Shown here: positions 45,898 to 57,672 of the stretch, piece after piece
Layout: every line of letters starts with the position of its first letter
How positions within the stretch are numbered: position 1 is the stretch's first letter
Source of the DNA: Hsuehochloa calcarea
Taxonomy: Eukaryota; Streptophyta; Magnoliopsida; Poales; Poaceae
Reading direction: 5' to 3'
DNA: 64,000 bases
NCBI GenBank assembly: GCA_036346395.1
Contig: CM070594.1
Coordinates: forward strand, 30,103,385 to 30,167,384
The notes under the pieces: model-generated
The model's input: only the letters and a program-made list of their open reading frames with translations
Databases searched by the model: none
What the model was told of the DNA's origin: nothing
Translations under genes and position numbers: made by a program

Positions 45898-48101
45898 TGT
45901 AATACCTCATTTATCCAGCTAGGTTGTATTGTTTCAATTCTTTGGAAATTTTATTCGAAAACGAGATTTACAACTTTCCGGAATCGAATCGGTAAAAAGA
46001 AAGAAGTCGGAGGGAGTAAAAGAAACATCTTTCGTCGGTTTTTCCAAACAGCGGGGGGGTATTTGTTATTGTACGTCAACCTGGGCCGCAGGCCGCGGCC
46101 CAGGTGGCCCAAGAGTGGCCGGCCGGCCCATGTAGGGGCCGGCCAAAGAGGGGGGGCACCAATTCCCCCAAAACCCTAGCCGCCCCTACCTCCTTCCTCT
46201 CCCCTTGGCCGCCTCCTCCTCTCCCCAAACCGGCCCCCATTGCTGCCCCTTGGTGGTGGTGCCATCTCCGGTGATCCCCGTCGCTCCTCCTCAAGTTCCC
46301 CTCCATCAACTCCGTTCCCCGCCGACGTCGACGGCCGCTCGTCGTCTCCCGGTGGCCGGCCCTAAGAGAAGGAAGAGAGGGGAAGGGAGGAAGACCCGTG
46401 TGCAGCGGATCTTCGTCGTTTTACTGGTCTACAAGGGTAATTAGACCTCCGATTCGTTGTTTGATTCCATTAGAGTTGAGGATCCGATTGGATTTGTAGT
46501 TTCGTTTTGATTCTGTTAATAGATTGATTCTGTCCAGTATGTTGTACCTCTGTTTTGGGAATCTTAGAGGCCGAATTGGACATCTGTGTCTTCTGGAGAA
46601 TTGTTCCTGGTTTTATTAGCTTTCTTTTGGCACCTGGATCATGAATTTTCACCCAGTAGATTAAAAGTTATGACTGTTTTACTACGTATTGCTCTGTCGG
46701 TCAGAAATGCTGGGTATAGTCGGTTGCACCCAGGTTTTGATCTAGTTAGATTCAGAATCAGGTCGGCCACCCAACTAGGTTTATGAAGATAATTTCACCA
46801 TGTTTCCAGGCTGATAAAGATCACTTTATTTGGATCAGTGGTTTAAAAGTTAGAGCCTTTTATTTAGGGCTGTTCTGAATTCTGGACAGACTGCAGTTAT
46901 AGTTTTTCATTGGATGGTTAGACCTCTGTTTTGGCCGAATTAGAGATTACCATCAACTAGTGTTTCGTACCCAGTTAAGTTAAGAAAGGATGAGCACTGG
47001 TTTCAGGTCTTTTGGACTTACGGTTAATTATTGGTGAATTTTCTAGTAAAACTGCCAGATTAGGGATATTTGGAATGTTTGGGTAAATTGATCAAATTGA
47101 ACATTTTGTTGGGTAGATTTGGCTAGAGATTGTGGGAGGACACGTGTAGCAATGCCTTACTCGTTTGTCCTCATTTGGATTATTTTACATTGTAGGCGGT
47201 GAAGCGGTGAGTGGAGGGGTATCTCAATTACCTCCCAACCCGTTCTGTGTATGGCAAGTAACTTGTATAATATGATTGATGCATTATGTGATGTGTGAAT
47301 GAATGATTATATTTGTTCGTATTTGTAGATGAATGCCATGTGTATCTTTTCATTTATGAGTACTATTCAATATTTCCATGAAATCACATCATGACATGCA
47401 TAATTACCTTTGTAAGACCCATCAATTCCAGTATGGGCATTTGAAAATCCCATCAATTCGAGAATGGATGCGTGAGTCCACCATTCCAATGTGGGCCACG
47501 TTACGTGAGTCCACCATTCCAATGTGGGCCACGTTGGGCGATTGTATGAAACGTTCTTCATACGATTACTTTAAGTGAACACCGACGGGTGTTTCACTCG
47601 CTATCTGCGTATATCTTTGCGATATGTCCAATTCCTTCAATGCATCATTCCACTTCATCCATTCATAAAGTTGTTTCAGTCAATGTTCAAATTATGAAAG
47701 TGATATATTGTTCATGGAATGTTTGATTGTTACATACAATTACTTGCTGAGTCTTTGGCTCATTCTTGCTTTGTTGTTTTATTTAGGTAAATGACAAGGA
47801 AGAACGGTTTTCATGGTGGGTAGAACAACATGATGCACTCACTACCATAATCCAAAACATTTGAGAAATTAATTTTGTCTTCGATTTATACCTGGTGTTG
47901 AATTGTAATAAGCCATCTTGGCCGTATTTACCATATCTCCCTGAAATGTTTATTTCCAATCCGTTGATTAAACTGTTGATGATTTCCTGTTCACGTATAT
48001 CCTTGTGGTACGCCAATTCTAGTAATACTTATTGTTGCAAATTTTCTAAAGATTAGTGATTGTAGGTGACATCTTGACTTCCTTATAGTCAGGGTGTTAC
48101 A
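45898..48101 (+). repeat. 3' LTR of LARD-A
   Basis: 2204 bp, paired with 39292-41472. Donor AAGG|GTAATT at 46437, inverted repeat 47748-47762, acceptor at 47786. It carries about 30 extra leader bases (around 46085-46130, WGGCCG-rich) that the 5' copy lacks, beside scattered 1-3 base differences at CAG, CTG and CC positions. Confidence 0.94.
47418..47597 (+). other. Stem-loop array in LARD-A 3' LTR
   Basis: Hairpins 47418-47437, 47449-47467 (one outer pair lost), 47478-47494, 47511-47527, 47541-47566 and 47575-47597. In the second the loop reads ATTCGAGA where the 5' LTR reads ATTCCAGA. Confidence 0.85.
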
Positions 48102-49434
48102 ATCACCACCCACTCTCGTGGGTGTCGCAAGTCCACAACTTGCGTTCATGAGTGCACATGATGAACAATAAAATGACGGTAATCAAATTTTAGTAATCCA
48201 GCCATCATGAACAAATACATATCACCATAAATCAGTACATCGAACAAGCATATGTTACCATGAATCATCATATAGAACAATCACATAACAATCACAATAT
48301 AGATGCACTTGCCTATTTCTTTCTTTCCCACTACGGCACGCGAAGAAGCAAAATTGGTGTCTCTACTCTGGAACTCCGCCTCCTACACAAGCATAGCAGT
48401 AACAATAAATACGATGAAATATGGACTCCGTTTACACCCCTTAATCCAACTCCTCAAGACCTATAACTCAAAGTGAGGTTCTACCCAAATTCCCCGGCAG
48501 TCTAGCATAAAGCTTCCCGGGACAGCAGTACTAAAAATATCATAACTTCCACTACGAAATTCGGAAAAGGATGATCTTGGTCTCTCTGGAACCATGACAA
48601 AACCATCTATGAAAAAACTAGTTGGGCAAGTTCCTTGATTCGGCCTCCTACTAACCCTAATGTTCTGGTGAAGTTTGCTGTTCCCTCAGTCTGACAGTCA
48701 GACAACAGCGACGGTAAAAATTCAATAACGTTTGATTCACACCTCTAAAAATTATGTTCTTTATCAATCCTGAAAGCTTACTGGAATGGCTACAACTTTC
48801 GTGTTGGGTGACACTTCAGATTCGGCCTCACAAAAATACAAATTGGCTAGACATGCAGACTGCCAAATCTCGTCAGCTTTCCTGTACAGTCGTAGCAAAA
48901 CGGCCATAACTCCTAAACTATGACTCCAAATCAGGTGATCTCGGTGCCAAAAGAAAGATAAAATCGAGGGCTACAACTTTCTAAGAGATGGTAAGATCAG
49001 AAAACGTACGCATCTTACCCAAAACTGACGAGCACCACACTGCACAAATCTGATCTGCTACTTCCTTTTGGTTGGCCCTCCAAAAATCGCCTCCTCGCCT
49101 TCTTTCCAATGGACCATCGCAACGGGCTTCGCCGGGGAGGGAGGAGGTGCTGTGGAGGAGGTGATGGCGCAGGGGGAAGGTGGGGAGAGCCGGCGGCTGC
49201 TAGGGGGAGGAAAGGGGGAAAAGGGGGAGAGGGGTGGGGCACTAGGGTTTTGGGGGTGGGCACCCCCCCTCTTGGCCGGCCACAAGGAGGCCTCTCATGG
49301 GCCGCGGCCCAGGCCCATGTTGGCAAAAAATATCAAATGACCCCCTGTCGTTTCATGTTTTACTATTCCTCTTATTCCCTCTTCTCCTCCCAGCTAATTC
49401 TGTGATTTACCGATTCGATTTCCAGGGTATTACA

Positions 49435-49470
49435 TTCTGCCCCCCTTAAACAGAATTCGACCCCGAATTC
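49435..49470 (-). other. Polypurine tract and inverted repeat of D2
   Basis: On the minus strand GAATTCG, loop GGGT, CGAATTC (49453-49470), then TTTAAGGGGGGCAGAA abutting the LTR. The hairpin is identical to that of LARD-0. Confidence 0.85.
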
Positions 49471-49515
49471 TACCAAGGTTAACACGCCAGAGCAGAAGCT
49501 ACTAAAATTATAGTA

Positions 49516-50815
49516 TCACATACCTGTGGTAAATAATTCTGGAAATTGCTCACGCATACGAGATTCCAACTCCCAAGTGGCTTCCCTCTCCGTTTGGTGT
49601 GTTCACAATACTTTGACATATACCAACGTCTTGTGCCTCAGCTCTTGCTCTGACCTTTCCAAAATACGCACTGGTCGAGACTCAATTGTGAGGTCTTGCT
49701 CAATTGTCAGTGGTTCTAATGAAATCTTATGCTCTGGGTCCTTCAAAAACTTCCTCACCATCGAAACGTGAAACACGTTGTGGACTCCTCGCATGGACTC
49801 TAGAAGGTCCAGGCGATAGGCTAACTTCCCAATCCTAGCCATAATCGGGAACGGTCCGACGTATCTTGGGCTAAGCTTCCCTTTAGTACCGAATCGGACA
49901 ATACCTTTGGTGGGAGACACTCTCAAAAGCACCTGGTCTCCCACCTCAAACTCCAAGTCACGTCTTCTCACATCTGCGTAACTTTTCTTTTCTCTGCAAG
50001 GCGCTATGATTTTGTCTCACCATTGCTACACGCTCCACGTCTTGAACCCAGTCCGATCCCAAGACGGTTTTCTCACCCACTGCATCCCAACAGAGAGGTG
50101 ATCTGCATTTCCGCCCATACATCTGAGAACTTCAAGCGGTGCGGCTATAATCTTTGGAATGGTAGCTGTTGTTATAGGCAAACTCTGCAAGTGGCAATTG
50201 ATCCTCCCAATCGCCCTTCCATGACAAGACACAAGCACGCATGCAGTCTTCCAAAGTCCAGATAGTGCGTTACGACGGACCATCTGTCAGGGGTGGAGCA
50301 GCAGTACTAAGACAAGCCGTGCCCAAGGCACTCTGCAGGCTCTCCCAAAATTTGGACACGAACTTGGCATCTCTGTCCGAGATAATAGTCTTGGGCACCC
50401 CATGTAGTCTCACTATTTCTCGCACATAAATAGGAGCTAGATCACTCGCTGAGCTGGTTGTGCGAACAGGTATGAAGTGTGCGGATTTGCTGAATCAGTC
50501 CACCACTACCCAAATTGCATCATTTCCTCGCTGCGAACGAGGTAATGCCACTACAAAATCCATCGAGATATCATCCCATGGCCACTGTGGAACCTCTAAT
50601 GGCTGCAGCAACCCTGCAGGGCGTTTGTGCTCCGCTTTCACTTGTTGGCAAACACCACAAGAAGCTACATAATTAGCAATATCCACATTCATCCTTTTCC
50701 ACCAGAAGTGTTGTCTCAGATCTCGGTACATCTTAGTCTCACCAGGATGAACAGTGTATGGAGTGCGATGTGCCTCCCTCAAGATATCATCTTTGACCTC
50801 CGCCTTTTGCGGCAC
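49516..50815 (-). pseudogene. Integrase with chromodomain (D2)
   Basis: Minus strand: zinc-binding part at 50815-50560 (HPGETKMYRDLRQHFWWK, CGVCQQVKAEHKR), start of the core (DFVVALPRSQRGND, WVVVD); then a poorly readable stretch to about 50060; then DLEFEVGDQVLLRVSP, FGTKGKLSPRYVGPF and RIGKLAYRLDLLE (49971-49800), the usual C-terminal region. The chromodomain (RPVRILERSEQELRHKTL, VYVKVL) meets an in-frame TGA at about 49607, where chromodomains have Trp; the frame resumes (REATWELESRMREQFPELF) to the real stop at 49516-49518. Confidence 0.9.
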
Positions 50816-51272
50816 GCAAAGGCGGTCTTTAAACCTCTAAGCACCAGAGTCGTCCAAGCTAAAATCACTCTCTTTGCCCTCATCCAGACGCTTCCTGACC
50901 CCCTGTAGTAATCGGTCACTCTGTTGTGCTTCCCGCACACGGTATGGAATAGCTGACTCAAGAATCAACTGTGTCTCAACATTTGTTGTGCCCGCATAAC
51001 AATAAAATATTCCCATGCGATCAAAATCAGCGATGATGCAATTTAGGGTAGCAGGAGTCGCCTTGCGACTAAGAGCATCAGCAACAACATTGGCGTTGCC
51101 TGGATGATACTGAATAGTAAGATCGTAGTCCTTGATCAACTCCAACCACCTCCTTTGCCTCAAATTAAGATCTTTCTGAGTGAAGATATACTTGAGATTC
51201 TTCTGATCTGTGAAAATATCACAAGGCTCGCCGTACAGATAATGCCTCCAAATCTTAAGAGCAAAGACAACC
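50816..51272 (-). pseudogene. RNase H, second part (D2)
   Basis: The minus strand from 51272 reads FALKIWRHYLYGEP, FTDQKNLKYIFTQKDLN, RQRRWLELIKDYDL, IQYHPGNANVVADALSRKA, which continues directly from the part at 59737-60004 on the other side of LARD-B. A charged linker (REAQQSDRLLQGVRKRLDE) leads to integrase, with a stop near 50837. Apparent frames running past 51273 belong to the inserted LTR. Confidence 0.92.
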
Positions 51273-53332
51273 TGTAATGCCCTGGAATCAAATCGATGGA
51301 ATTGAGAAGAAGTTGGGGAGGAAAATGCACTTTGAAAGAATAGAAATTCCATTATTTGAGGGGGTTTTCAGCTATATCGCGGCAACCTGGGCCTTGGGCC
51401 AAAATCCAAGAGGCCCAAGAGGGGGACCGGCCAATGGGGGGTGTCCTCCCCCTAACCCTAGCCGCCCCACCCTCTCCCCTCCACTCCCTCCCCCTCTCCA
51501 ACCGGCCGCCACCCTCCTCCCTGCAGTGCAGCAATTTTGTTCGTCAGATTTGGGTAAGTTCCGTACGTTTTCTGATCTTCTCACCTCTTAGAAAGTTGTA
51601 GCCCTTGATCTTAGCTTTCTTTTGGCACCGAGATCATATGATTTGGACTTAGGGTTTAGGAGATATGGTAGTTTTACCACGACTGTTCAGGAGAGCTGAC
51701 GTGATTTGGAAGATTTTCTTGTCGGGCCATTATGATTTACTTAGAGGCCGAATCTGGTATTTTCGTCTTCTAGAGTTTTGTTCCTGATGTCGTTATCTTT
51801 CTGTTGGCACCGAGATCACTTGCTTCCGCCTTACGGTTTAGGAGATATGAATTTTTAACCGCGCGCTGTCCTGTCTGCCTGAGAATTTGGAACTGTCGGT
51901 TTTCCCCTCGGTTTTGTTCAAATTAGGGGCCGAATCAGAACCTTCACCCAACTAAGTTATTGTAGCTTTCGAAATGATCTTTCCAAGTTGATAAGGATCA
52001 TTCTCATTGGATCAATAGGCTAAAAGTTACGCCATTTTCTTTATTACTGATCTGTATTCTGGACAGACGTAGATGGGTTGTGTTTAGCTGTTAATTAGCC
52101 CTCTGTTTTGGTCGAATCAGGGGATTCCGCCAACTAATGTTTTGTAGCCTGATCTGTTAAGTTTCAGTGAGCACTGGTTTTAGGTCTTTTAGAGTTACAA
52201 ATAATTAATAGTGAATTTTCTCGTACAACTGCCCGTAGATCGATAATCTGGACTTTTGGCGTAGAGGTCAAAACGAACATTTGGGCGTGTGGGTTGATTA
52301 GAGGGTATCGTAGAACTCGTTTAACTATGTTATACCCTGTTATCCTTATTCTGTGACAATGAATGTATAGGCGGTGAGGCGGTGAGTGGAAGGACACCTT
52401 CGTTGCTTCCGAATACGTCACAACACGGAAGGCAAGTGCAATGTTTAACTTGTGTGAATTTGATGAATGCATGATAATTTGGTAACTTATGAGTATTCCT
52501 GTGATTTGAGCATGATGTGGTAGATTTCAATACCTTCTTCTGTGATAAATTGAGATGAAGTTCAAGTTATGCATTTCATTCCATGCACACATATTTCCTT
52601 TGCCGTCCACGGGAGTGGAAACTTGATTAAGTCTCATTAATTCCAACATGGGCATGTGAGACCCACCATTCCAATGTGGGCAACGTTGACCACCATTCCA
52701 ATGTGGCAACCGGACACCCGTATGAAACGTTCTTCATACGGTGATTGGATCCGTGCTTTGCGAAATGCGGGCTTAAGTGAACACCGACGGGTGTGTCACT
52801 CTTTATCTGCAGATAAGCGTGTGAAAAGTCCGTTCTCCTTCAATGCATTCTTTCATTCCATCCATTCATGTATTCATTCCATTCAATCGTATATGTGTTC
52901 CAAGATTTGTTCGTAATTCCTTTGGTTTGTGTTGTCCACTCTATGTTTGATTATTCTTGTATGCACTTGCTGAGTCTTGACTCACCCTTGCTTTGTATGT
53001 TTTAATTAGGTAATTGAGGAGAAGACAAGATGATTTGGTGGGGTAGTTCGACTGCTGCACTTCACTTTTATCCAACGAATAATTATTATTACCTTTCGGT
53101 CAAGCCAACTTATTAATTAAATTTCCAGTTTGTAATAATCCAACTTTGGTATTGCTTGACTGCTCGTGGTATTATAATTGTTTATTCATTCTTTTCCATG
53201 AATCGGTGATCGTTTATTGTCATTCTTTAGAAATTATTGTTGATTGAATCTGTATAATCCAATTTGTAATGCTATCCTTAGTAGTTTGATAATTTTGCGT
53301 GACATCTTGGCTTCGAATAGCGAGGTGTTACA
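51273..53332 (+). repeat. 5' LTR of LARD-B
   Basis: Starts TGTAATGCCCTGG, ends GGTGTTACA. Leader with AACCCTAGCCGCC (about 51455), donor TTGG|GTAAGT (51554), hairpins 52633-52799, inverted repeat TGAGTC-TT-GACTCA (52971-52984) and acceptor TTTAATTAG (53009). It resembles the D2 LTR in leader and intron start and the LARD-A LTR in hairpin layout. Confidence 0.94.
52633..52799 (+). other. Stem-loop array in LARD-B 5' LTR
   Basis: Hairpins: 52633-52652 (imperfect), 52662-52680 (CCCAC/GTGGG, loop CATTCCAAT), 52690-52706 (CCAC/GTGG, same loop), 52718-52741 (CCGTATGAA against TTCATACGG) and 52777-52799 (GTGAACACC against GGGTGTGTCAC). Compared with LARD-A one small hairpin is missing. Confidence 0.85.
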
Positions 53333-53334
53333 GT

Positions 53335-53346
53335 TGGTATCAGAGC
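53335..53346 (+). other. Primer-binding site of LARD-B
   Basis: TGGTATCAGAGC, identical in sequence and spacing to LARD-A. Confidence 0.92.
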
Positions 53347-56300
53347 GGGCTTTAGGTCCGTGGTAATTAAGTTATTAAAATGACACACTGTGCACAGTAG
53401 GTGGGGTTTGGAAAATCCATTGTTTCCGCATTTCTAGTGATGTGGTTCATTATGTTGTATGGTATAGAATTGTACATACTATCTTTCTTGTTATTAATCT
53501 ATGACGTGATGTGATATCCTATATATCTATGAATTATTCTATGATTGTCATGAGATGATCCTATATATTCATAATTGATTGCATTAGTTATGCGTATCGG
53601 TAGCGGACATCGGCGGTGAGTTCGTGGTTGTCGTCACAGGTTTTGCGGGCTACACCACTTATTAGTGTTGTAATAGTAGAAAGTTCTTACCTGTTCCATA
53701 GTTACGTGTTGAGCTGAGCTCATTGATGAAGTTGTTGTCCTTCTCAAGTTTGTATCTGGTTTTACGGTTGTAGTTTACGACGGTTCGTGAATTTTTTTGA
53801 ATGGAGGTTATAATGAAGTGGGCAATCTCCGTGGGTTTCGATCATTCTTTGAAACAATTATTGTTCTTTCTACTATTGTGATATTTACGCTCCACGTGGC
53901 GTAGTTAAATTGCAAGATTTACCTTTTCACGAAAGTTCTGTTTTACCTGTTGGAAACTTTAACCCGTGTGCTCGCTTGGGGTTTGGGCATTGGCGATTTC
54001 TTTTGTAAGTTCTTTATCAAGTGCACAATGATCTTGCATATTTCTTTTGTGATGCTTTAGACGGTGGTTCTCTTCCTTGATTTACGATTTTGACAAATTC
54101 TTGTCGGTGGTAGTTGATGAATTTCTCTTAGGTTCATGATTCATGGTTGTTGATGAGATCCAAAAGGTCTTTAAGGGTTCTCTGAAAATATTATTGTTTT
54201 TTTAGTTGTTGAATTTCTTTTATTTTAAATGATCTTGACGAGTTGGCAATATTGATATTTCCATGTTTGTTCCTTCTCATTGGAAAATAGCGACTCGTTT
54301 ACTCGTTTGATAGTTTGTATAATGAGAGTTTTACATTGCAAGTTCGTTAACACGAGGAAGCATTGGCTCCATGTATTTCTTTTGGATCATTCCGTCTTGA
54401 AGTTTAACGCATCTCTTTTACGAGGATTAGTGTTAAAACCATTTTTGGGGTGCCTTGTGGTGATTAAGTCGAGATGGTAATCAAACAAATTGGTTGGCAG
54501 CGGGTTCCTATTGGTCCCTAGATGTTTTCAAAATAATTCTTGTCTTTACGATTCTTTGAGCTCTCTTTGCTACTTGTACGATATTATTGACAAGATCATT
54601 CTTTTTGTAAGGATCCTATCTCACTTGTTGATTAAGGTGACCTAGTTAACCGTTTGGTATTTTGGGGAACAGGAATTAGCTTTTACAAAGTTTATCGAAG
54701 AAAGTCTTGACTCTACTCGTTTCTTTTGGAGTAGTTGGAATGTTGGAGTTTAGAACCTCTCTTGAAAAAAGTGTGAAACCCTTTTCTAATGTTATGGTGG
54801 AGTTGTGTGAGAGGTTTGTTTCACTTTGTGGTTTTCGTACTAAGTTTCCTTTCTAGAATAAGTTGTTATTACAATTCCATTTGATCTTTGAAAAAATTCT
54901 ATAACACGATTTGCCATGTTCCTTTAGGAGGATTATTCACATGATCAGTAATGTGATGGTAATGTTGATTCCTTTATAAAGAAAGAAAGTTGACCGCCTT
55001 TCGTAATATTTCTAAAATGATCAAATTTCCAGTTTTGTGTTCAGGCTCTTTTGGGGAATTCAAGTTCTTTGTGGTAAACATAGTTTGTCGAGTAAGCGAT
55101 ATGTTGAAAAATTATAATAGTTCTTCCGTGTTGCGGGTGTTTTGATCTTGAATACCCGTTTGTTCCTAACAGTTAAGGTCGATATTACATTTTTGTGAGG
55201 CCTATGTTTTCAGCTGGACTTTCCATAGGTTTTCGAGTTCGTTGCCTAATTGGTTTTCCCCGAGTTACGTGTTCCTTGCGAGTGGTAAGTGATTTTTCGG
55301 TTGGTGAAGATCGTTTCTATTTGCCTCTTCTTTTGAGAAGGAATCAACCCATTCATTCCACGTGGGTCTTCCGAAATGTTTTCTAAGTGTTGTTATGGGC
55401 TTGATGTTAATACCTGTATTAAACTAATCGCCTTTGGTGACATCGTTCAAATAAAGATATTTCAAGTTTAGCTTTCGCGGTACCTTGGAGCTCGTGAATC
55501 AACTGGTAACTGAAATTATTTTGGGTAACTTGAGGAATTGGATTAACCTATTGCTTCTTAAAGATTTCGTGTGATTTAGTCCGAAAGGCTCTTTAGTTTG
55601 AGTTCGCAAAGTGAGGTTGCAATCAAAGAAGATTTTCGTTGATCTCTTCGAGACGAAGTTAATCCGTTTGCTTTCCGTGAAATCCTGTAAAGGGAAATGT
55701 TTCGAGTTTTGTGGCTGAGACCATTTGGATCACGTGTTTCCCAAGTAGATGAGCTGTTTCGAGCAAGTTGACCTGTTGAAGGATCTTATCGATTCTTAAT
55801 TAAATCTTGTGGTTATTTGAAGCGTCCCTAAATTTGTTGCTCTTTCCGCTCAAGAGATGGCGAATTTCAAACGTAATATCTTTCTTTCGTGTCGGCTGTT
55901 ATTTGCTATTATCTTTTGAGGATGTGTGCCTCAATTATGAATTCACTTTCGTTTTCCAAGATCACCTTTATCAAAATATTTCTTTTGGTTTCTGCTCTTC
56001 GTGATGAGCAACGTCTTTCTGTGTGAATAAACTTATCTTTGTTCGCCTCTTCCTTTTGAGAAAGGATCACAGTTTTGGGTTGCAAAGTGTTTGCAAAGGG
56101 TAAGTTTGGCAACTGTTTGGTGGTAGATGAGTAATCGTAGCGGTGATATTTTGCTACCAAGTTATTAGAGGAGTAGTAGAATATAGAATGGTTTTGATCT
56201 GTATCTCTTGGGGGAAAATTAATTCACATGGAATGTTTGGGTTTCGAAGTAAGTTTGAAAAGTGTTACGACTGAGTAGAGCCTATGGTATAGTGAAACTT

Positions 56301-57638
56301 CAGAACTTCAGTTCATGATTGAATGGTCGGTGATTATCGAAGGTATGGAAACCTTGATTATTTCTATAGAAACAACGCAATTGGATAATGATGCGAGATT
56401 AGGTGGGAAATTTCTAAGTATGCAAATGAGTGAGTATGTTAGAATTGGAGAAAATGTTGGAGAGTCAATCTGTTGATTTCCCTATATGTTATAATTGAAA
56501 TTTGTGGTAGAGATCTTGGAGGTTAAATCTGGGTTTGCATTGTTATGTTAGACCTTTGGTCACTCAATGAGTGTGTATAGAGAAAGTGGAATAATTGAGT
56601 CTCCTGATCAGTGGAAAGATCAATGATAGAATTTTTTTATGTAGTACATGGCGTGTGTCTTGAGGATTACGAGTTGTTCTTGAAGATTAGAGGTAATGTG
56701 ATTTTGTGAGATCTATTTTGTGGCGCTTTGGGTGCCTTCAATCAAATTAATGTTGATTAGTAGAATGAGTTACCTAGAGTATTCGGTGGATTCAACTGAA
56801 CCTCTCCACAATGGTGTGGATGATGTACATCGGTTTGAGCAAATTTGAGAAGGTTTAACTAAGAGATTTAAGCTCGGTGATATGCGATGAGTTAATTTCA
56901 AGGTTCAAAAGAAGTTTTATTCCTAAAGAGGAACTAAGAAGAATGATGTTTTCTTGGTTAGTGAAGCGTTTTCTTTAGTCACGCTTGATCTTTGTGTTGT
57001 TGATTGATGACTTCCACAGTTTTGGGTTGGCGCTGTTTTGGCATGAGTGATTCTTTCGATTCAATGAGTCAAAGAAATATTTGATTTGGGCATTTGCGTG
57101 AATTTCTCCTTTGGCTTTCGTGGTGTTCTTTATAAATTTCTTAATTGGAAGTGGAAATTGCTTTCATGATGAATTGTCAAATTTAGAATTTAAAATTTTG
57201 GTGGAGGTTAGTATTTTGTGGACGCGATAAGGACTCTCTATTTTGGTTGGATTATCTTCGTTTCAGAAGGTTGCAGAAATTGGGAAGTTAGCATATCGCA
57301 TTGACCGTCTCGGATCCATATGTGAAGCACGTAACGTCTGTTGCGTTACGGGGCTAAGTGAGCAGTGAGCCATTCAAAGTTTGAGATTTAGTTAAAGATG
57401 TTGACCAGCGTGTAAGGTCTTACCTTGATCCTCTTCTAATAAGTGAACCCGAGAAAGTTCGAGTGAGCATTAGGTCGATCGTCGTTTTATATTTGTGTTG
57501 AGGTTCCTGCAGTGCGAGAGAGGACACTTGAGAGCTAGAGTCTCGCATGTGCGGCGATATCGAATCTGTTCGATTGAGTGCGTGTTTAAGATGATTAATT
57601 TTTCCCACCACATTTTCTTTCTAATAGATCGTTGCAAA
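53347..57638 (+). other. LARD-B internal region, non-coding
   Basis: About 4.3 kb that aligns with LARD-A from end to end, most closely over the first 3.5 kb and less so near 56600-57600. No frame above about 86 codons and none recognisable. Relative to LARD-A there are many small losses or swaps (CAG to G or CG, TCTG to TACG) that would wreck any reading frame if real. Confidence 0.85.
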
Positions 57639-57672
57639 GATTCGAGGTCGAATCCTGTTAAGGGGGGTAGAA
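57639..57672 (+). other. Inverted repeat and polypurine tract of LARD-B
   Basis: GATTCGA, loop GG, TCGAATC (57639-57654), then TTAAGGGGGGTAGAA abutting the 3' LTR. Confidence 0.85.

Larger units (their letters stand above)
39292..48101 (+). mobile_element. LARD-A, complete non-coding LTR element
   Basis: 8810 bp: 5' LTR 39292-41472, internal 41473-45897, 3' LTR 45898-48101, perfect TSD atcac (39287-39291 and 48102-48106). It has a tRNA-Met primer site and a polypurine tract but no gag or pol motif in six frames. LTRs of 2181 and 2204 bp are very similar, so the insertion is fairly recent. It must have moved with proteins from another element. Confidence 0.95.
38623..49434 (-). repeat. 3' LTR of D2, split by LARD-A
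   Basis: Pieces 38623-39291 and 48107-49434, about 2.0 kb. On the minus strand it starts TGTAATACCCTGG at 49434 and ends GGGTGTTACA at 38623. Leader with AAACCCTAG (about 49250), donor TTTG|GGTAAG at about 49018, hairpins (48144-48107, then 39279-39177), inverted repeat TGAGTC-TTG-GACTCA at 39037-39023 and acceptor TTTTTTTAG near 39003. The leader and intron start resemble LARD-B closely. Confidence 0.92.

Noticed and set aside
50837..51352. RNase H frame running into LTR sequence as a fusion protein
   Set aside because: The frame crosses the LARD-B insertion point at 51273; residues beyond it are translated LTR and the true domain continues at 59737.
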